The translations under genes were made by a program, and so were the position numbers. A DNA stretch of 64,000 bases from Gammaproteobacteria bacterium. GTDB taxonomy: Bacteria > Pseudomonadota > Gammaproteobacteria > Pseudomonadales > Azotimanducaceae. Positions 47,731 through 56,960 of the stretch are shown here, one piece after another; position 1 is the stretch's first letter; every line of letters starts with the position of its first letter. The notes under the pieces are model-generated. The model saw nothing but the letters and a program-made list of their open reading frames with translations. It was not told where the DNA came from and ran no database searches. The stretch is taken from assembly GCA_016874135.1 (NCBI GenBank), contig VGVE01000003.1:27357-91356 (forward strand), in the 5' to 3' direction.

Positions 47731-49119
47731 TCAGGAACGCACCCAGCTCCAGGTCTCGTTGAGTGCCTTCTCGAACTTTATGAAGAGTTCGTCGATCTGG
47801 TCTTCGGTAATGATCAACGGCGGGCAGAACGCCAGGGAGTCACCTAGGTTCCGTACGATCAGACCATTCGCTTCCGCACGGGCTGCGCAGTAGGCGCCAA
47901 CACCCTGCTTGCCGGGAAACGCCTTGCGCGTAGCCTTGTCCTGTACGAGCTCCACCGCACCGATCAAGCCAACTCCACGGGCTTCGCCCACCAGTGGATG
48001 CTCAGCAAACGCCTTAAGCCTCGCCTGGAATGGTTTCGATATGCGTTCGACATGCGCAAACAGCTGTCGCTCTTCGAAGAGCTCGAGCGTACGCAGTGCG
48101 ACAGCTGCACAAACCGGATGACCTGAATAGGTAAATCCGTGCGCGAAAGTTCCCATCGTTCCGGAGAGCTCGACCATCGGTTCATAGAGAAATTCTGGAA
48201 TGATCACCGCACTGATCGGCAGATAGGCGGACGACAGCGCTTTGGCCACGGACATCGTTGTCGGCTTCATGCCGAGAGTCTCTGCACCGAAGGGTTTGCC
48301 GGTTCGGCCGAATCCGCAAATGACTTCATCATCGATGAGCATGATTCCGTACCGCTTCAGCACTTCGCCCATGGCTTCAAAGTACCCCGCGGGCGGCACC
48401 ACCACCCCACCCGCTCCCATCACCGGTTCGGCGATCATCGCGGCGATGGTCTCGGGTCCTTCCTTGAGAATCAGCGACTCGAGGTTGTTCACAAGTCGGC
48501 GCACATACTCCGCTTCGCTCTCGCCGCTTTGAGCGCCGCGATAGTAGTGCGGTGCATCCGTGTGCAGGATTCCGGGAATTGGCAGATCGAAGTGGCTGTG
48601 AAAGTAGGGAAGACCCGTGAGCGATCCTGACGCGACAGTTACGCCGTGATAACCACGCATGCGGCTGATGATCTTCTTCCGGTCTTTCTGGCCGATGGCA
48701 TTGTGGTAATACCACATGAGTTTGATCTGCGTATCGTTCGCGTCACTCCCTGACAAGCCAAAAAACACGCGCCCGGCATCAAACGGCATCATTGCCTTGA
48801 GTTTTTCTGCCAGCAGAATGCTGGGTTCATTGGTCTTGCCACCAAAGAGCTGCGAGTAGGAGAGTGTTCGCATCTGTGTGGCGGCGGCTTCGACCAGCTC
48901 TTCTTCACCGTAGCCGAGTGCCGTACACCAGAGCCCGGCCATGCCTTCAAGATACTGCCGGCCCTGGTTGTCCCACATATAAACGCCTTTGGCGCGTGCA
49001 TGGACTTTGGGTCCGGTGGCAGCAAGCAGTTGCAGATTGGTAGTCGGATGAAGAAGGTGCTGGAGATCTTTGGCTTCCAGCGAATCAGCGGGATATTCGT
49101 TGTGCAGTAGGTGGGCCAT
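47731..49119 (-). CDS. class III PLP-dependent aminotransferase
   Basis: 462-residue omega-amino acid transaminase. Visible are YLEGMAGLWCTALGYG near 55, the phosphate-binding GLSGSDANDTQIKL near 119, RGYHGVTVASGSLTG, the cofactor aspartate in LIDDEVICGFGRTG near 261, and the PLP lysine in MSVAKALSSAYLPISA near 293. Substrates in this group are beta-alanine, 4-aminobutyrate, putrescine or pyruvate-coupled amines; sequence alone does not decide. It lies between the broken TPP enzyme and alanine dehydrogenase, which would recycle alanine formed from pyruvate. Confidence 0.88.
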   Translation of the reverse strand: MAHLLHNEYPADSLEAKDLQHLLHPTTNLQLLAATGPKVHARAKGVYMWDNQGRQYLEGMAGLWCTALGYGEEELVEAAATQMRTLSYSQLFGGKTNEPSILLAEKLKAMMPFDAGRVFFGLSGSDANDTQIKLMWYYHNAIGQKDRKKIISRMRGYHGVTVASGSLTGLPYFHSHFDLPIPGILHTDAPHYYRGAQSGESEAEYVRRLVNNLESLILKEGPETIAAMIAEPVMGAGGVVVPPAGYFEAMGEVLKRYGIMLIDDEVICGFGRTGKPFGAETLGMKPTTMSVAKALSSAYLPISAVIIPEFLYEPMVELSGTMGTFAHGFTYSGHPVCAAVALRTLELFEERQLFAHVERISKPFQARLKAFAEHPLVGEARGVGLIGAVELVQDKATRKAFPGKQGVGAYCAARAEANGLIVRNLGDSLAFCPPLIITEDQIDELFIKFEKALNETWSWVRS

Positions 49120-49190
49120 GGGTCATCTGCGCTGTATCGGGATTGACCCACACTGTACGTCAACCGCGCGGTGGCGGCACGCAGCGAGAA

Positions 49191-50279
49191 TCAGGTCGGC
49201 GCAAGTCCGAGCGCTTCGCGCACCGCCGGATGCACCACCTGGCCGGAGAGGACATTCAGCCCTTTCGCAAACCCCGGATCCTTGGCCAGAGCGGATTCCA
49301 CGCCCAGATCGGCCAGAGATTTCACGTAGGGCAAGGTGACGTTGTTGAGGGCAAGCGTGGACGTTCGAGCGACAGCTCCAAGCATGTTGGTCACACAGTA
49401 GTGGACCACGCCCTCTTCAACGTAGATCGGCGCATCGTGGGATGTGGGACGGCTGGTTTCGAAACAACCACCCTGGTCAATCGAGATATCCACCATGGCT
49501 GAACCATTCGGCATCCGCCTGACAAGGTCCCGGCTCACCAGTTTTGGCGTGCTGCCACCGGGAATCAGCACCGCACTCACCACAAGATCTGCACGCAGCA
49601 CGTTTTCTTCGATGGCATCACCTGACGCCATGAGCACGCACGCCCGACCCTCGAAGTGATCGACCAGGTGTCGCATACGTTCGACGTTCTTTTCACGAAT
49701 GGTGACGTCAGCCTGCATGCCGACCGCCATTGCCGCTGCGTTCGCGCCCGATATACCGCCACCGAGAATCACCACACGTCCCGGCTGCACGCCGGGTACT
49801 CCACCCAGAAGTGTCCCTCGTCCACCGTTGGCTCTTTGCAGACACCAGGCACCGGCCTGGATAGACATGCGGCCGGCCACTTCGCTCATCGGACTGAGCA
49901 GCGGCAAACCACCTTGTGGACCGACTACGGTTTCATAAGCGATTGCGGTAACACCTGACCGCATAAGTGCTTCAGCCTGCTTGTGGTCCGCAGCGAGATG
50001 GAGGTACGTAAAGAGCACCTGTTTCGCTGTCAGCCGACCACACTCTTCGAGCTGTGGCTCCTTGACCTTGACGATCAGTTCGGCGCTGAGTGCCTCTTCC
50101 ACCGAGCCGATCACTGCGCCGGCGCGTTCGTAGCGCTGGTCGGTGAAACCGATGCCGTCCCCGGCGCCGGTCTCAATGATCACTGAGTGGCCGGCACGGG
50201 TCAGCTCAGCTACAGATGCGGGCGACAGACCGACGCGGTACTCATGAACCTTGATTTCTTTGGGTACACCGATACGCAT
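49191..50279 (-). CDS. ald: alanine dehydrogenase
   Basis: 362-residue NAD-dependent enzyme that interconverts alanine and pyruvate plus ammonia. The start MRIGVPKEIKVHEYRVGLSP is diagnostic; further KVKEPQ near 71 with the catalytic lysine, the histidine in YLHLAADH near 91, and the Rossmann motif VILGGGISGANAA near 170. In the same direction as the aminotransferase, 71 bases before it. The untranslated region upstream has a small tandem repeat. Confidence 0.94.
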   Translation of the reverse strand: MRIGVPKEIKVHEYRVGLSPASVAELTRAGHSVIIETGAGDGIGFTDQRYERAGAVIGSVEEALSAELIVKVKEPQLEECGRLTAKQVLFTYLHLAADHKQAEALMRSGVTAIAYETVVGPQGGLPLLSPMSEVAGRMSIQAGAWCLQRANGGRGTLLGGVPGVQPGRVVILGGGISGANAAAMAVGMQADVTIREKNVERMRHLVDHFEGRACVLMASGDAIEENVLRADLVVSAVLIPGGSTPKLVSRDLVRRMPNGSAMVDISIDQGGCFETSRPTSHDAPIYVEEGVVHYCVTNMLGAVARTSTLALNNVTLPYVKSLADLGVESALAKDPGFAKGLNVLSGQVVHPAVREALGLAPT

Positions 50280-50293
50280 GCATCCCTTCTTCT

Positions 50294-50329
50294 ATCGCAA
50301 TATCCATCGCAACATCTATCGCAACGTGT
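50294..50329. repeat. three tandem 12-base repeats upstream of ald
   Basis: Three imperfect copies of ATCGCAAYATCY stand head to tail at 50294, 50306 and 50318, just upstream of the ald start codon (50279, minus strand). They fall in the probable ribosome-binding or promoter region. Copy number variation could alter spacing; no known regulator site is recognised. Confidence 0.5.
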
Positions 50330-50403
50330 CCCGCGACTCTAATGGTGAATTACCGCAGCGCTGCACTTTCGCCAACGGGATCTCTCTGTGGCCGCATCAT
50401 GCT

Positions 50404-51219
50404 TCAGATGAGTTCAGCGGCAGTCAGACTGAACTCCTTCATCACCTGGTCAGCATAGTCGATACGGCCAGTCAGCTGCCGGGCATCACCGTGTACCAGG
50501 CGCAGACACACTTCGGCCATGTGTTCAACAGGCGTTACCCGGTGTTTCGTCTGCTCAGTGATCAGATTGTGGTGAACCGCTCCTGGTGTTGCGACGAGCC
50601 CCGGAGAGATGACGTTTACACCGATGTTGTCATCGTAGTGCTCGACCGCAAGCCCGGTGGTAAACCGCTCCAGCGCCGCCTTGCACATGCCATAGACCGA
50701 ACCACCTTTTCGTCCCAGCGTTTTTTCCGGATGAATCGCGGCATGAGAAGAGACATTGAGAATCCAACCCGACCGTTTTTGAACCATCGCCGGCAAGACC
50801 CGCTGCGACAACTGATAGGGCGCCCAGACCTGTACTTCCATCATCAGGCGAAATTTCTTCTCGACGAAATCCACCACCGGTGCATAGAAGGTCACGGCGG
50901 CGTTGTTGACAAGGATGTCTACGGGACCAAAGGCCGCTTCGGCGGCATCGATCAGCCCCATGCGGTCTTCTTCACGCGAAATGTCTGCCCGCACCGCGAG
51001 CGCCTCACCACCGGCATCGCGGATGCGCTTTACTGTCGCGGAAATACTGCCGGGAAGCAGGTGCTGGCCCTCTTCGACGGTACGTGCCGATACCACCACC
51101 CGCGCCCCTTCCATGGCGTATCGCAGCGCAACCGCCTCACCAATCCCGCGACTGGCACCGGTGACGACGGCGACTTTTCCCGCCAGCAGGCCATTGCGGT
51201 TTACAGTTGCCTTTCCCAT
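50404..51219 (-). CDS. short-chain dehydrogenase/reductase
   Basis: 271-residue classical SDR. Cofactor motif TGASRGIG near 20-27, NNAAVT near 106, catalytic serine in NVSSHAAIH near 155 and the YxxxK pair in SVYGMCKAALE near 175. The C-terminal region (HMAEVCLRLVHGDARQLTG) is like that of putative steroid or acyl-CoA-related dehydrogenases, so the substrate is unknown. It ends 125 bases before ald on the same strand and may be in the same transcription unit. Confidence 0.85.
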   Translation of the reverse strand: MGKATVNRNGLLAGKVAVVTGASRGIGEAVALRYAMEGARVVVSARTVEEGQHLLPGSISATVKRIRDAGGEALAVRADISREEDRMGLIDAAEAAFGPVDILVNNAAVTFYAPVVDFVEKKFRLMMEVQVWAPYQLSQRVLPAMVQKRSGWILNVSSHAAIHPEKTLGRKGGSVYGMCKAALERFTTGLAVEHYDDNIGVNVISPGLVATPGAVHHNLITEQTKHRVTPVEHMAEVCLRLVHGDARQLTGRIDYADQVMKEFSLTAAELI

Positions 51220-51255
51220 GTGATCCCCCTACGAACGCTCGGTTAGAATCACCGC

Positions 51256-51921
51256 ATGTTACGTACAAACACCTTTGCCGTGACGACCACACTCATTGGA
51301 TCCTTGATCACGTTCAGTTCGGTTGTTGCCGATGCTGCAACTCCGGATTTCGCTGAGGTGTGTTACCAGGCCACCCTGGAACCGCCGGAGTTAAAGATCA
51401 CCGACCGGATCATGGGTTACTGCACCACAGCCATTACCGCGGCACAGAATGAGGTTGCCCGTGCGGGCCTGCTGAACAACCGTGCGATCCTGCATCTGAA
51501 GATGAAAAACCGTGCGGCCGCTCGCGTGGATCTGGATGAAGCACTGCGGCTTCACCCCGGTTCCGCGCCGGTGCGTGTGACGCTGAGCCATCTGCACTGG
51601 CTCGAAGGCAACTTGACTGCGGCTGATGAAGTACTGACTCAACGGGTACAGGGTGATGCACCACCACAACTGCTCATCAACCGCAGCATCATCAGGCGCA
51701 CCCGTGGAGACTCGAGAGGCGCGCTGGAGGACGCGATGCAGGTCGCGGGATTTGACGCCGACACCATTCACCGCCTGACACCTGAGACAGCGCCCATCGC
51801 ATTACCCTCCCCCTCTGCGAATAGCGCCGGCGCCGATGTGCCAACTCCAGCCCCCTCAGAAGAGGGCCTTCAGGTCCCCGATGAGCCTGATCCTGAAGAC
51901 GAAGACATCAACCGCGACTAA
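51256..51921 (+). CDS. secreted TPR protein
   Basis: 221 residues with a signal peptide (TTTLIGSLITFSSVVADAA), at least two tetratricopeptide units (LLNNRAILHLKMKNRAAARV, LHWLEGNLTAADEVL, LLINRSIIRRTRGDSRGALE) and an acidic, proline-rich tail ending DPEDEDINRD. Probably a periplasmic protein-binding scaffold. It is divergent from the SDR gene with 36 bases between the starts. No known partner. Confidence 0.75.
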   Translation: MLRTNTFAVTTTLIGSLITFSSVVADAATPDFAEVCYQATLEPPELKITDRIMGYCTTAITAAQNEVARAGLLNNRAILHLKMKNRAAARVDLDEALRLHPGSAPVRVTLSHLHWLEGNLTAADEVLTQRVQGDAPPQLLINRSIIRRTRGDSRGALEDAMQVAGFDADTIHRLTPETAPIALPSPSANSAGADVPTPAPSEEGLQVPDEPDPEDEDINRD

Positions 51922-51925
51922 ACCA

Positions 51926-52978
51926 TCAGAACCGGTAAGACCGCTGAATCCGTTGCCCGAGCCCGGTGAGGATTTCATAGGAGACTGTGCCAGCCGTGCG
52001 CGCAACCTCATCCACGGTGAGGTGCTCACCAAACACCTCCAGCCAATCACCTTCCTGAACGTCACTGTCCGTGGCGTCGACCTGAGTCAGGTCCATGCTC
52101 ACTCGTCCAAGAATTGGTAAGCGCTTCTGGCCGAAACAAAAAGCGCCGCGGGATGAAAGATGGCGTGAGACCCCGTCGGCGTAACCAATGCCAACGGTTG
52201 CGATACGTGTGGGGCGTTCGGTTGACTGGCTCGCACCGTAGCCCACCGGCGTACCGGTGGCGACCTCCCGAACCTGCAATACACGGGCTTCAAGCGTGGC
52301 GACTGTTTGCATGGGATTGCCACCCTCGGCAAACGGATTGCCGCCATACAGGCCAATTCCAGGTCGACTGATATGGTTTTGCGGAAGCTGTTCCGCATAC
52401 GGTCCAAGCACTGCCGCACTGCCGCCGATACTGACGGGCACCGAAGGGTAGCGCTGGCGAACCGCATCAAATCGCACCATCTGTTCGGCATTGAGCGGAT
52501 GCGACGGTTTGTCCGCACAGGCGAAGTGGGTGATCAGCAAAGCGAGGTCGAGGCCGCGTGTATCGAGCGAAAGCAGGTCAACAAACGGCACACCGAGCCG
52601 ATGCATGCCGGTATCCACATGCAGACCACAGGTTCCGCCACCAAGTTCACGCCAACGTTGTATCTGTAGTTCTGAATTTAGAACTGGCGTCAGCGAACTC
52701 GTCTTGAAGAGATCCTGATTCCAGGGGGTGACGCCTTCAAACACCCAAACCCGACCGGGACAGTTGGAGCGACCAAGCACCTCTGCGGCAAGGAGACCTT
52801 CCCGCGCCTGAGCCACAAAAAACTCAGTGCAACCAAGCCGGGAGAGTTGGGGAAGAACAGCGTCGAGGCCCAGCCCATAGGCATCGGCCTTGACCACAGC
52901 GCCAATCGATCCGCGACGCTCGAACTGCCGCCAGTTGGCGGCAAGTGCGCCGAGATCGATCGTCAGCCGAGTCGACAT
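51926..52978 (-). CDS. alr: alanine racemase
   Basis: 350-residue fold-III PLP enzyme making D-alanine for peptidoglycan. The PLP lysine is K30 (VVKADAYGLG); the catalytic tyrosine lies in VGIGYADGVSR near 243; RPGIGLYGGNP and the C-terminal SYEILTGLGQRI are typical. Slightly shorter than usual (about 360). Its 3' end faces the TPR gene four bases away. Confidence 0.93.
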   Translation of the reverse strand: MSTRLTIDLGALAANWRQFERRGSIGAVVKADAYGLGLDAVLPQLSRLGCTEFFVAQAREGLLAAEVLGRSNCPGRVWVFEGVTPWNQDLFKTSSLTPVLNSELQIQRWRELGGGTCGLHVDTGMHRLGVPFVDLLSLDTRGLDLALLITHFACADKPSHPLNAEQMVRFDAVRQRYPSVPVSIGGSAAVLGPYAEQLPQNHISRPGIGLYGGNPFAEGGNPMQTVATLEARVLQVREVATGTPVGYGASQSTERPTRIATVGIGYADGVSRHLSSRGAFCFGQKRLPILGRVSMDLTQVDATDSDVQEGDWLEVFGEHLTVDEVARTAGTVSYEILTGLGQRIQRSYRF

Positions 52979-52994
52979 CCGCAGTCAGCGGTAA

Positions 52995-53621
52995 TCAGCG
53001 CAGGCTCTTGATATAACTGACGACGTTGTTGACTGCCGCATCGTTCGCCAGAGTTGCTGCCATCGGCGCCATCTGCCGACCGAAGGTGTCCTCCGGCGCA
53101 TAACCGCGTAGCCCTTTCTTGAAGTTCTGCAGGGACCGCACCAGATACCAGTCGTCCTGTTGGGCGAGGCCAGGGCCACCCATCTGCTCCAGCCCCTCGG
53201 CCCTCTGTCCATGGCAGGCGCCGCAGACTGCGTAGGCCGCTTTGCCGGCATTCACATCCCCTTGCACCGACACCGCAGACGCCGCCGGCTTAAGTGTGGC
53301 GAGATAGGCGAGCAGGTTGTCCACCGCCGCGGGCGCCGCAACTGCACTGGTCATCGGTCGCATCTGCATGCCGAACGTATCCCCCGGCCTGGTGCCGCGA
53401 TGACCGGCTTTAAAAGCATTCAACTGACGGCGCAGATACCAAGCCTCCTGACCTGCAAGCCGCGGCGCATTCATCGCCATATTGCCTTCCGCATTCTGTC
53501 CATGGCAGGCAGCACAGACGGCAAAGGCCGCTTTGCCGGCAGCAGCATCACCAGCTGCATGAGAAAAAGCCGGGATCAAGGCGCACGCCAGAGCGAGCAC
53601 CATTACTTTCAGTTGGGTCAT
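52995..53621 (-). CDS. diheme cytochrome c4
   Basis: 208 residues. Signal peptide (VMVLALACALIPAFSHA) and two similar heme domains, each with CxxCH (CAACHGQNAEG near 38 and CGACHGQRAEG near 138) and later methionine ligands (MRPMTS, MAPMAA). Cytochrome c4 passes electrons between the bc1 complex and terminal oxidases. ATG 53621 follows GAGG; the frame extends 22 codons further without a signal. Its end lies close to the alr start, so alr may be co-transcribed. Confidence 0.92.
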   Translation of the reverse strand: MTQLKVMVLALACALIPAFSHAAGDAAAGKAAFAVCAACHGQNAEGNMAMNAPRLAGQEAWYLRRQLNAFKAGHRGTRPGDTFGMQMRPMTSAVAAPAAVDNLLAYLATLKPAASAVSVQGDVNAGKAAYAVCGACHGQRAEGLEQMGGPGLAQQDDWYLVRSLQNFKKGLRGYAPEDTFGRQMAPMAATLANDAAVNNVVSYIKSLR

Positions 53622-53724
53622 CAATTCCTCGCAGATAGATTGACTACGGCACACAACCAGACGCCAGCAAACCGCGGGCGTACACATGGTTGCAATTGTC
53701 TTATCTGCCGCTCAAACGTGTCGA

Positions 53725-53955
53725 CTACTGACTTTCCGAACGTCGCCAGAACGCGTACCAGCGCACCTTCACTCCGGAGTCCTCATTCCGTCGAGAAGCT
53801 TGCCTTCGATCGGAGGCGAGTCCGTCTCGCCTGGCCCTTAGCTCGAACAATCCTTTCGAACCGCGGCGCCTGTCTTGATCCGACCGGCGGTCTTCGCTGA
53901 CGCGTCGCGACTGTGCGGTATCAGGCTCGACGTGAACCGTGGGCTCCGTCGCCAT
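53725..53955 (-). CDS. small charged protein of unknown function
   Basis: 76 residues, cytoplasmic, very rich in R, D and S, with repeated DRR elements (EDRRSDQDRRRGS, ASDRRQASRR) and a hydrophobic-aromatic end VRWYAFWRRSESQ. The frame has a good ribosome site (AAGGGG). A TATAGT -10-like hexamer lies upstream on the minus strand (54002-53997). I do not recognise the family. Confidence 0.5.
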   Translation of the reverse strand: MATEPTVHVEPDTAQSRRVSEDRRSDQDRRRGSKGLFELRARRDGLASDRRQASRRNEDSGVKVRWYAFWRRSESQ

Positions 53956-54020
53956 CACCACCCCTTCGCAAAGCTGACCTTGTTTCAGGCTATCGAACTA
54001 TAGTCCGGCAATCGCGAGAG

Positions 54021-54042
54021 AAAAAGCCTCGCAGCAGCGGCT
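54021..54042 (-). terminator. intrinsic terminator after the helix-hairpin-helix gene
   Basis: On the minus strand AGCC...GGCT forms a stem with an inner GC/GC extension and a two-base bulge, followed at once by TTTTT. It lies 44 bases after the gene's TAA. Confidence 0.5.
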
Positions 54043-54085
54043 ATTTAGGCAAACTTTCTGATGAAAATACTGAGGTCTATTCGGA

Positions 54086-54766
54086 TTACGTGACGAGCGC
54101 CCGGGCCTGCGTAACCCATTCCTGTTTGCGGATCCGGCCACGGTGAGGAAAGAGCGGGGATTCTGGATCGTCCAGCATCGTTTCATGCAGCTCGGCGAGC
54201 GACTTGACGGACTCAATACCCGCCTACTGCAACATCTGCAGCGCTTTTTCGCCAATACCCTTGATGCGCAACATAATGTGCGGCCCATCTTCGGTAGCAG
54301 CCGGTGCAGGAGGCGCAGTAGGTGCAACCACCTGCTGACTTTCGCGGAGCATGCCGATCTCGGCGACTGCATCCGCCAAACTGCCGTTGAGGATCTCCAC
54401 CGTTTGTTGCAGCAGGCGGTTTCGGTTTTCGAGGGAATTCAGGTCCTTTTCGAGCCGCACCCTATCGAGTTGAAGTCGGCGGGTTTCCATGCTCTCCTCG
54501 TCAAAATCCGTCGAAAGGGCCTCTGCCTGGCGCCTGCTGGCGGCAAGAAGCCCTTCACGTTCATTCTGCAGCTGGCGGATGCGCCTTTCTGGCTGTGCGA
54601 GCGCTTCGCTACGCACCTTCAATATCTCAGTCAGTTTCGGCTCCCGCTGGCGCCGTTTGGTAATTTCCGCCCGCAGTTGGTCGATTTCCGCCTGCTCTTC
54701 GGGAGGGGTGGCTTGCATGCTCACATCCAAAAAACCTGACTGCGAACTAAAGCCCTCCTGGTTCAT
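54086..54766 (-). pseudogene. coiled-coil protein with C-terminal helix-hairpin-helix, in-frame stop
   Basis: A 227-codon frame from ATG 54766 to TAA 54086 with TAG at 54224-54226. Residues 20-135 form a coiled coil (EQAEIDQLRAEITKRR, LEKDLNSLENRNRLLQQTVE), followed by an alanine/proline linker and a helix-hairpin-helix: LRIKGIGEKALQMLQ[stop]AGIESVKSLAEL. A glutamine (CAG) or glutamate fits the stop position. Without readthrough the second helix of the motif is lost. Such HhH modules often bind DNA or act in assembly; function is unknown. The start is uncertain because the frame stays open upstream. Confidence 0.65.
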
Positions 54767-54908
54767 TCTTACCGTGGACTGTTTGGCAATTCCGCGGTGT
54801 TCTGCATAGGCTCTTCTACCTGCCGCCGTTGACGTGACTCTTGAATTCCAGCGCGGCGCCGCGATATTGCTTGGAAAGAGCATACTGTCCTCAAGGAGTG
54901 TCTGACCC

Positions 54909-55790
54909 ATGCGCATCATCCTGTTTCTCGCAACCAACCTAGCGGTCGTGCTGGTGGCCAGCGTAACCCTGCAGCTGCTCGGATTTACCGGGATCCAAAC
55001 CACAGGCGGCACCCTCGATCTGCAAGCGTTGCTGATCTTCTGCGCAATCATCGGTTTCGGTGGCTCCATAATTTCCCTGCTGCTGTCGAAATGGATGGCA
55101 AAACGCGGCACTGGTGCGCAGGTGATCGAGACGCCACGCAATGAAACGGAGCGCTGGCTGCTGGCGACCGTTGAGCGGCAAGCCAAAGAAGCCGGAATCG
55201 GCATGCCGGACGTCGCGATCTTCCCGTCGAATCAGCCGAACGCTTTTGCCACCGGCGCAAGTCGCAACAACGCGCTGGTTGCCGTCAGCACGGGCTTGTT
55301 GCAACACATGAACCGGGACGAGGTCGAAGCCGTGCTCGGTCACGAGATCGGCCATGTGGCCAACGGCGACATGGTGACGCTGACCCTCGTTCAGGGTGTG
55401 GTGAATACCTTCGTCATGTTCTTCGCCCGGATCATCGGCAGCTTCGTTGACCGGGTGATCTTCAAGAACGAAGAAGGCCACGGCATCGGCTTCTTTATCG
55501 TCACGATCGTTGCCGAGATCGTCCTGGGGATACTTGCTTCCATGATCGTCGCCTGGTTCTCGCGGCGTCGAGAATTCCGGGCGGATGTGGCGGGTGCGAA
55601 CCTCGCGAGTCGACAGGCGATGATTTCCGCACTGGACCGCCTGCGCATCGCCTCCGGTCAGCCTTCAGTGCTGCCGGATACGATGACCGCATTCGGCATC
55701 TCCGGGGGGTTGCAAGAGGGTCTGCGCGCACTGTTTGCTTCCCATCCGCCACTTGAAGTTCGTATCCAGGCGCTACGCGACGCCGCTTGA
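54909..55790 (+). CDS. htpX: protease HtpX
   Basis: 293-residue membrane metalloprotease (M48) for quality control of membrane proteins. Two N-terminal transmembrane segments, the zinc motif HEIGH near 140, two further transmembrane helices ([21 protein letters not shown]) and the third-ligand segment [11 protein letters not shown]. The length equals that of Escherichia coli HtpX. GGAG lies 10 bases before ATG. Confidence 0.95.
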   Translation: MRIILFLATNLAVVLVASVTLQLLGFTGIQTTGGTLDLQALLIFCAIIGFGGSIISLLLSKWMAKRGTGAQVIETPRNETERWLLATVERQAKEAGIGMPDVAIFPSNQPNAFATGASRNNALVAVSTGLLQHMNRDEVEAVLGHEIGHVANGDMVTLTLVQGVVNTFVMFFARIIGSFVDRVIFKNEEGHGIGFFIVTIVAEIVLGILASMIVAWFSRRREFRADVAGANLASRQAMISALDRLRIASGQPSVLPDTMTAFGISGGLQEGLRALFASHPPLEVRIQALRDAA

Positions 55791-55805
55791 CCCTGGACGC
55801 CACAG

Positions 55806-55826
55806 ACTGCGGTAATGCACCGCAGT
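55806..55826 (+). terminator. hairpin after htpX
   Basis: ACTGCGG and CCGCAGT form a perfect seven-base-pair stem with a seven-base loop, 15 bases after the htpX stop. No T-run follows, so termination is uncertain. It overlaps the first possible ATG (55815) of the next gene, which favours the later ATG. Confidence 0.4.
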
Positions 55827-55841
55827 AAGTGGGACGAAAGC

Positions 55842-56933
55842 ATGAAGAAACGCCCGAGCTGGCCCTCTGGCCAGCTGGTTACCCTCGAACACACCTCGCG
55901 AGTACTTGACGGCAATCCCCTCGGTGATCCCGTTAGCCGGAGCTTCCCTGTGTGGTTGCCACCGGGCTATCGCAGCGAAGGGAAACGGCGCTATCCAGTG
56001 TTTTTCGGCCTGACCGGCTACACCGGTTCAGGCCCCGCCCACGTCGCCTGGAAGGCTTTTGACGAGAACGTTCCGGAGCAACTGGCTCGACTCACCGCGG
56101 AAAAGAAGATCGGCCCGATCATCGTGGTCTTCCCGGACTGTTTCACCGCAATGGGTGGGAACCAGTACATCAATTCATCCGCCATTGGCCGCTATGCGGA
56201 CTATCTCATTCGGGAGCTGATTCCCTTCATCGATCACTCTTTCAACACCCGCGCTGATCGTGATGGCCGCGCCGTTTTCGGCAAAAGCTCCGGAGGATAT
56301 GGCGCTATCGTTCACTCCATGCGCTACGCCAGCACCTGGGGAGCTGCCGCGTGTCACTCCGGAGATGCCTACTTCGATTTCTGTTACCGCGCTGAATGGC
56401 CGGCGGTGCTCACAGAACTCACCCGCCATCGCCAGAAGCCGCGAAAAGCGGGTGTTTATGACCTCAGTCGCGAGCAGGCCCGACTCGAGCCGGGTGTCGA
56501 CGATGGCCGGGTTCGCTTGTTTCTCGATCACATCTATCGGAAACCAAGGCCTTCATCCAACGAAGTGATGACCCTCATGTTGTTGTGTATGGCGGCCACC
56601 TATGACCCCTCACCCAAATCCCCCAACGGATTTCTTCTACCTTTTGATCTCGAGACTGGCGAGCTGATTCCGGCACGCTGGAAGCGTTGGCTCGCCCATG
56701 ATCCGGTGAACCTCGTCAAAGGACACACCACCAACCTGAAAACCATGCGTGGTCTCTACATCGATTGTGGCTGGATGGATCAGTTCCACATCCACTTCGG
56801 GTCGAGACAACTGTCCCGCGAACTGCATGCCGCGGGCATCAGGCACCGCTATGAGGAATTCCCCGACACTCACAGCGGCATCGACTACCGGATGGATACG
56901 AGTTTGCCCTTCCTGTACCGTGCCCTGCACTGA
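55842..56933 (+). CDS. alpha/beta-fold esterase (esterase D-like)
   Basis: 363 residues. Strand RSFPVWLPPGY leads to FFGLTGYTGSG; the nucleophile is the serine of FGKSSGGYGA near 155, and the acid and histidine probably lie in DCGWMDQFH and DTHSGIDYR. The arrangement is that of putative esterases related to enterochelin esterase and esterase D, without signal peptide. ATG 55842 (GGGAC upstream) is preferred to 55815, which is inside a hairpin. Substrate unknown. Confidence 0.78.
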   Translation: MKKRPSWPSGQLVTLEHTSRVLDGNPLGDPVSRSFPVWLPPGYRSEGKRRYPVFFGLTGYTGSGPAHVAWKAFDENVPEQLARLTAEKKIGPIIVVFPDCFTAMGGNQYINSSAIGRYADYLIRELIPFIDHSFNTRADRDGRAVFGKSSGGYGAIVHSMRYASTWGAAACHSGDAYFDFCYRAEWPAVLTELTRHRQKPRKAGVYDLSREQARLEPGVDDGRVRLFLDHIYRKPRPSSNEVMTLMLLCMAATYDPSPKSPNGFLLPFDLETGELIPARWKRWLAHDPVNLVKGHTTNLKTMRGLYIDCGWMDQFHIHFGSRQLSRELHAAGIRHRYEEFPDTHSGIDYRMDTSLPFLYRALH

Positions 56934-56960
56934 TCCCGATAGAGCCAATTGAGAGAGCCC

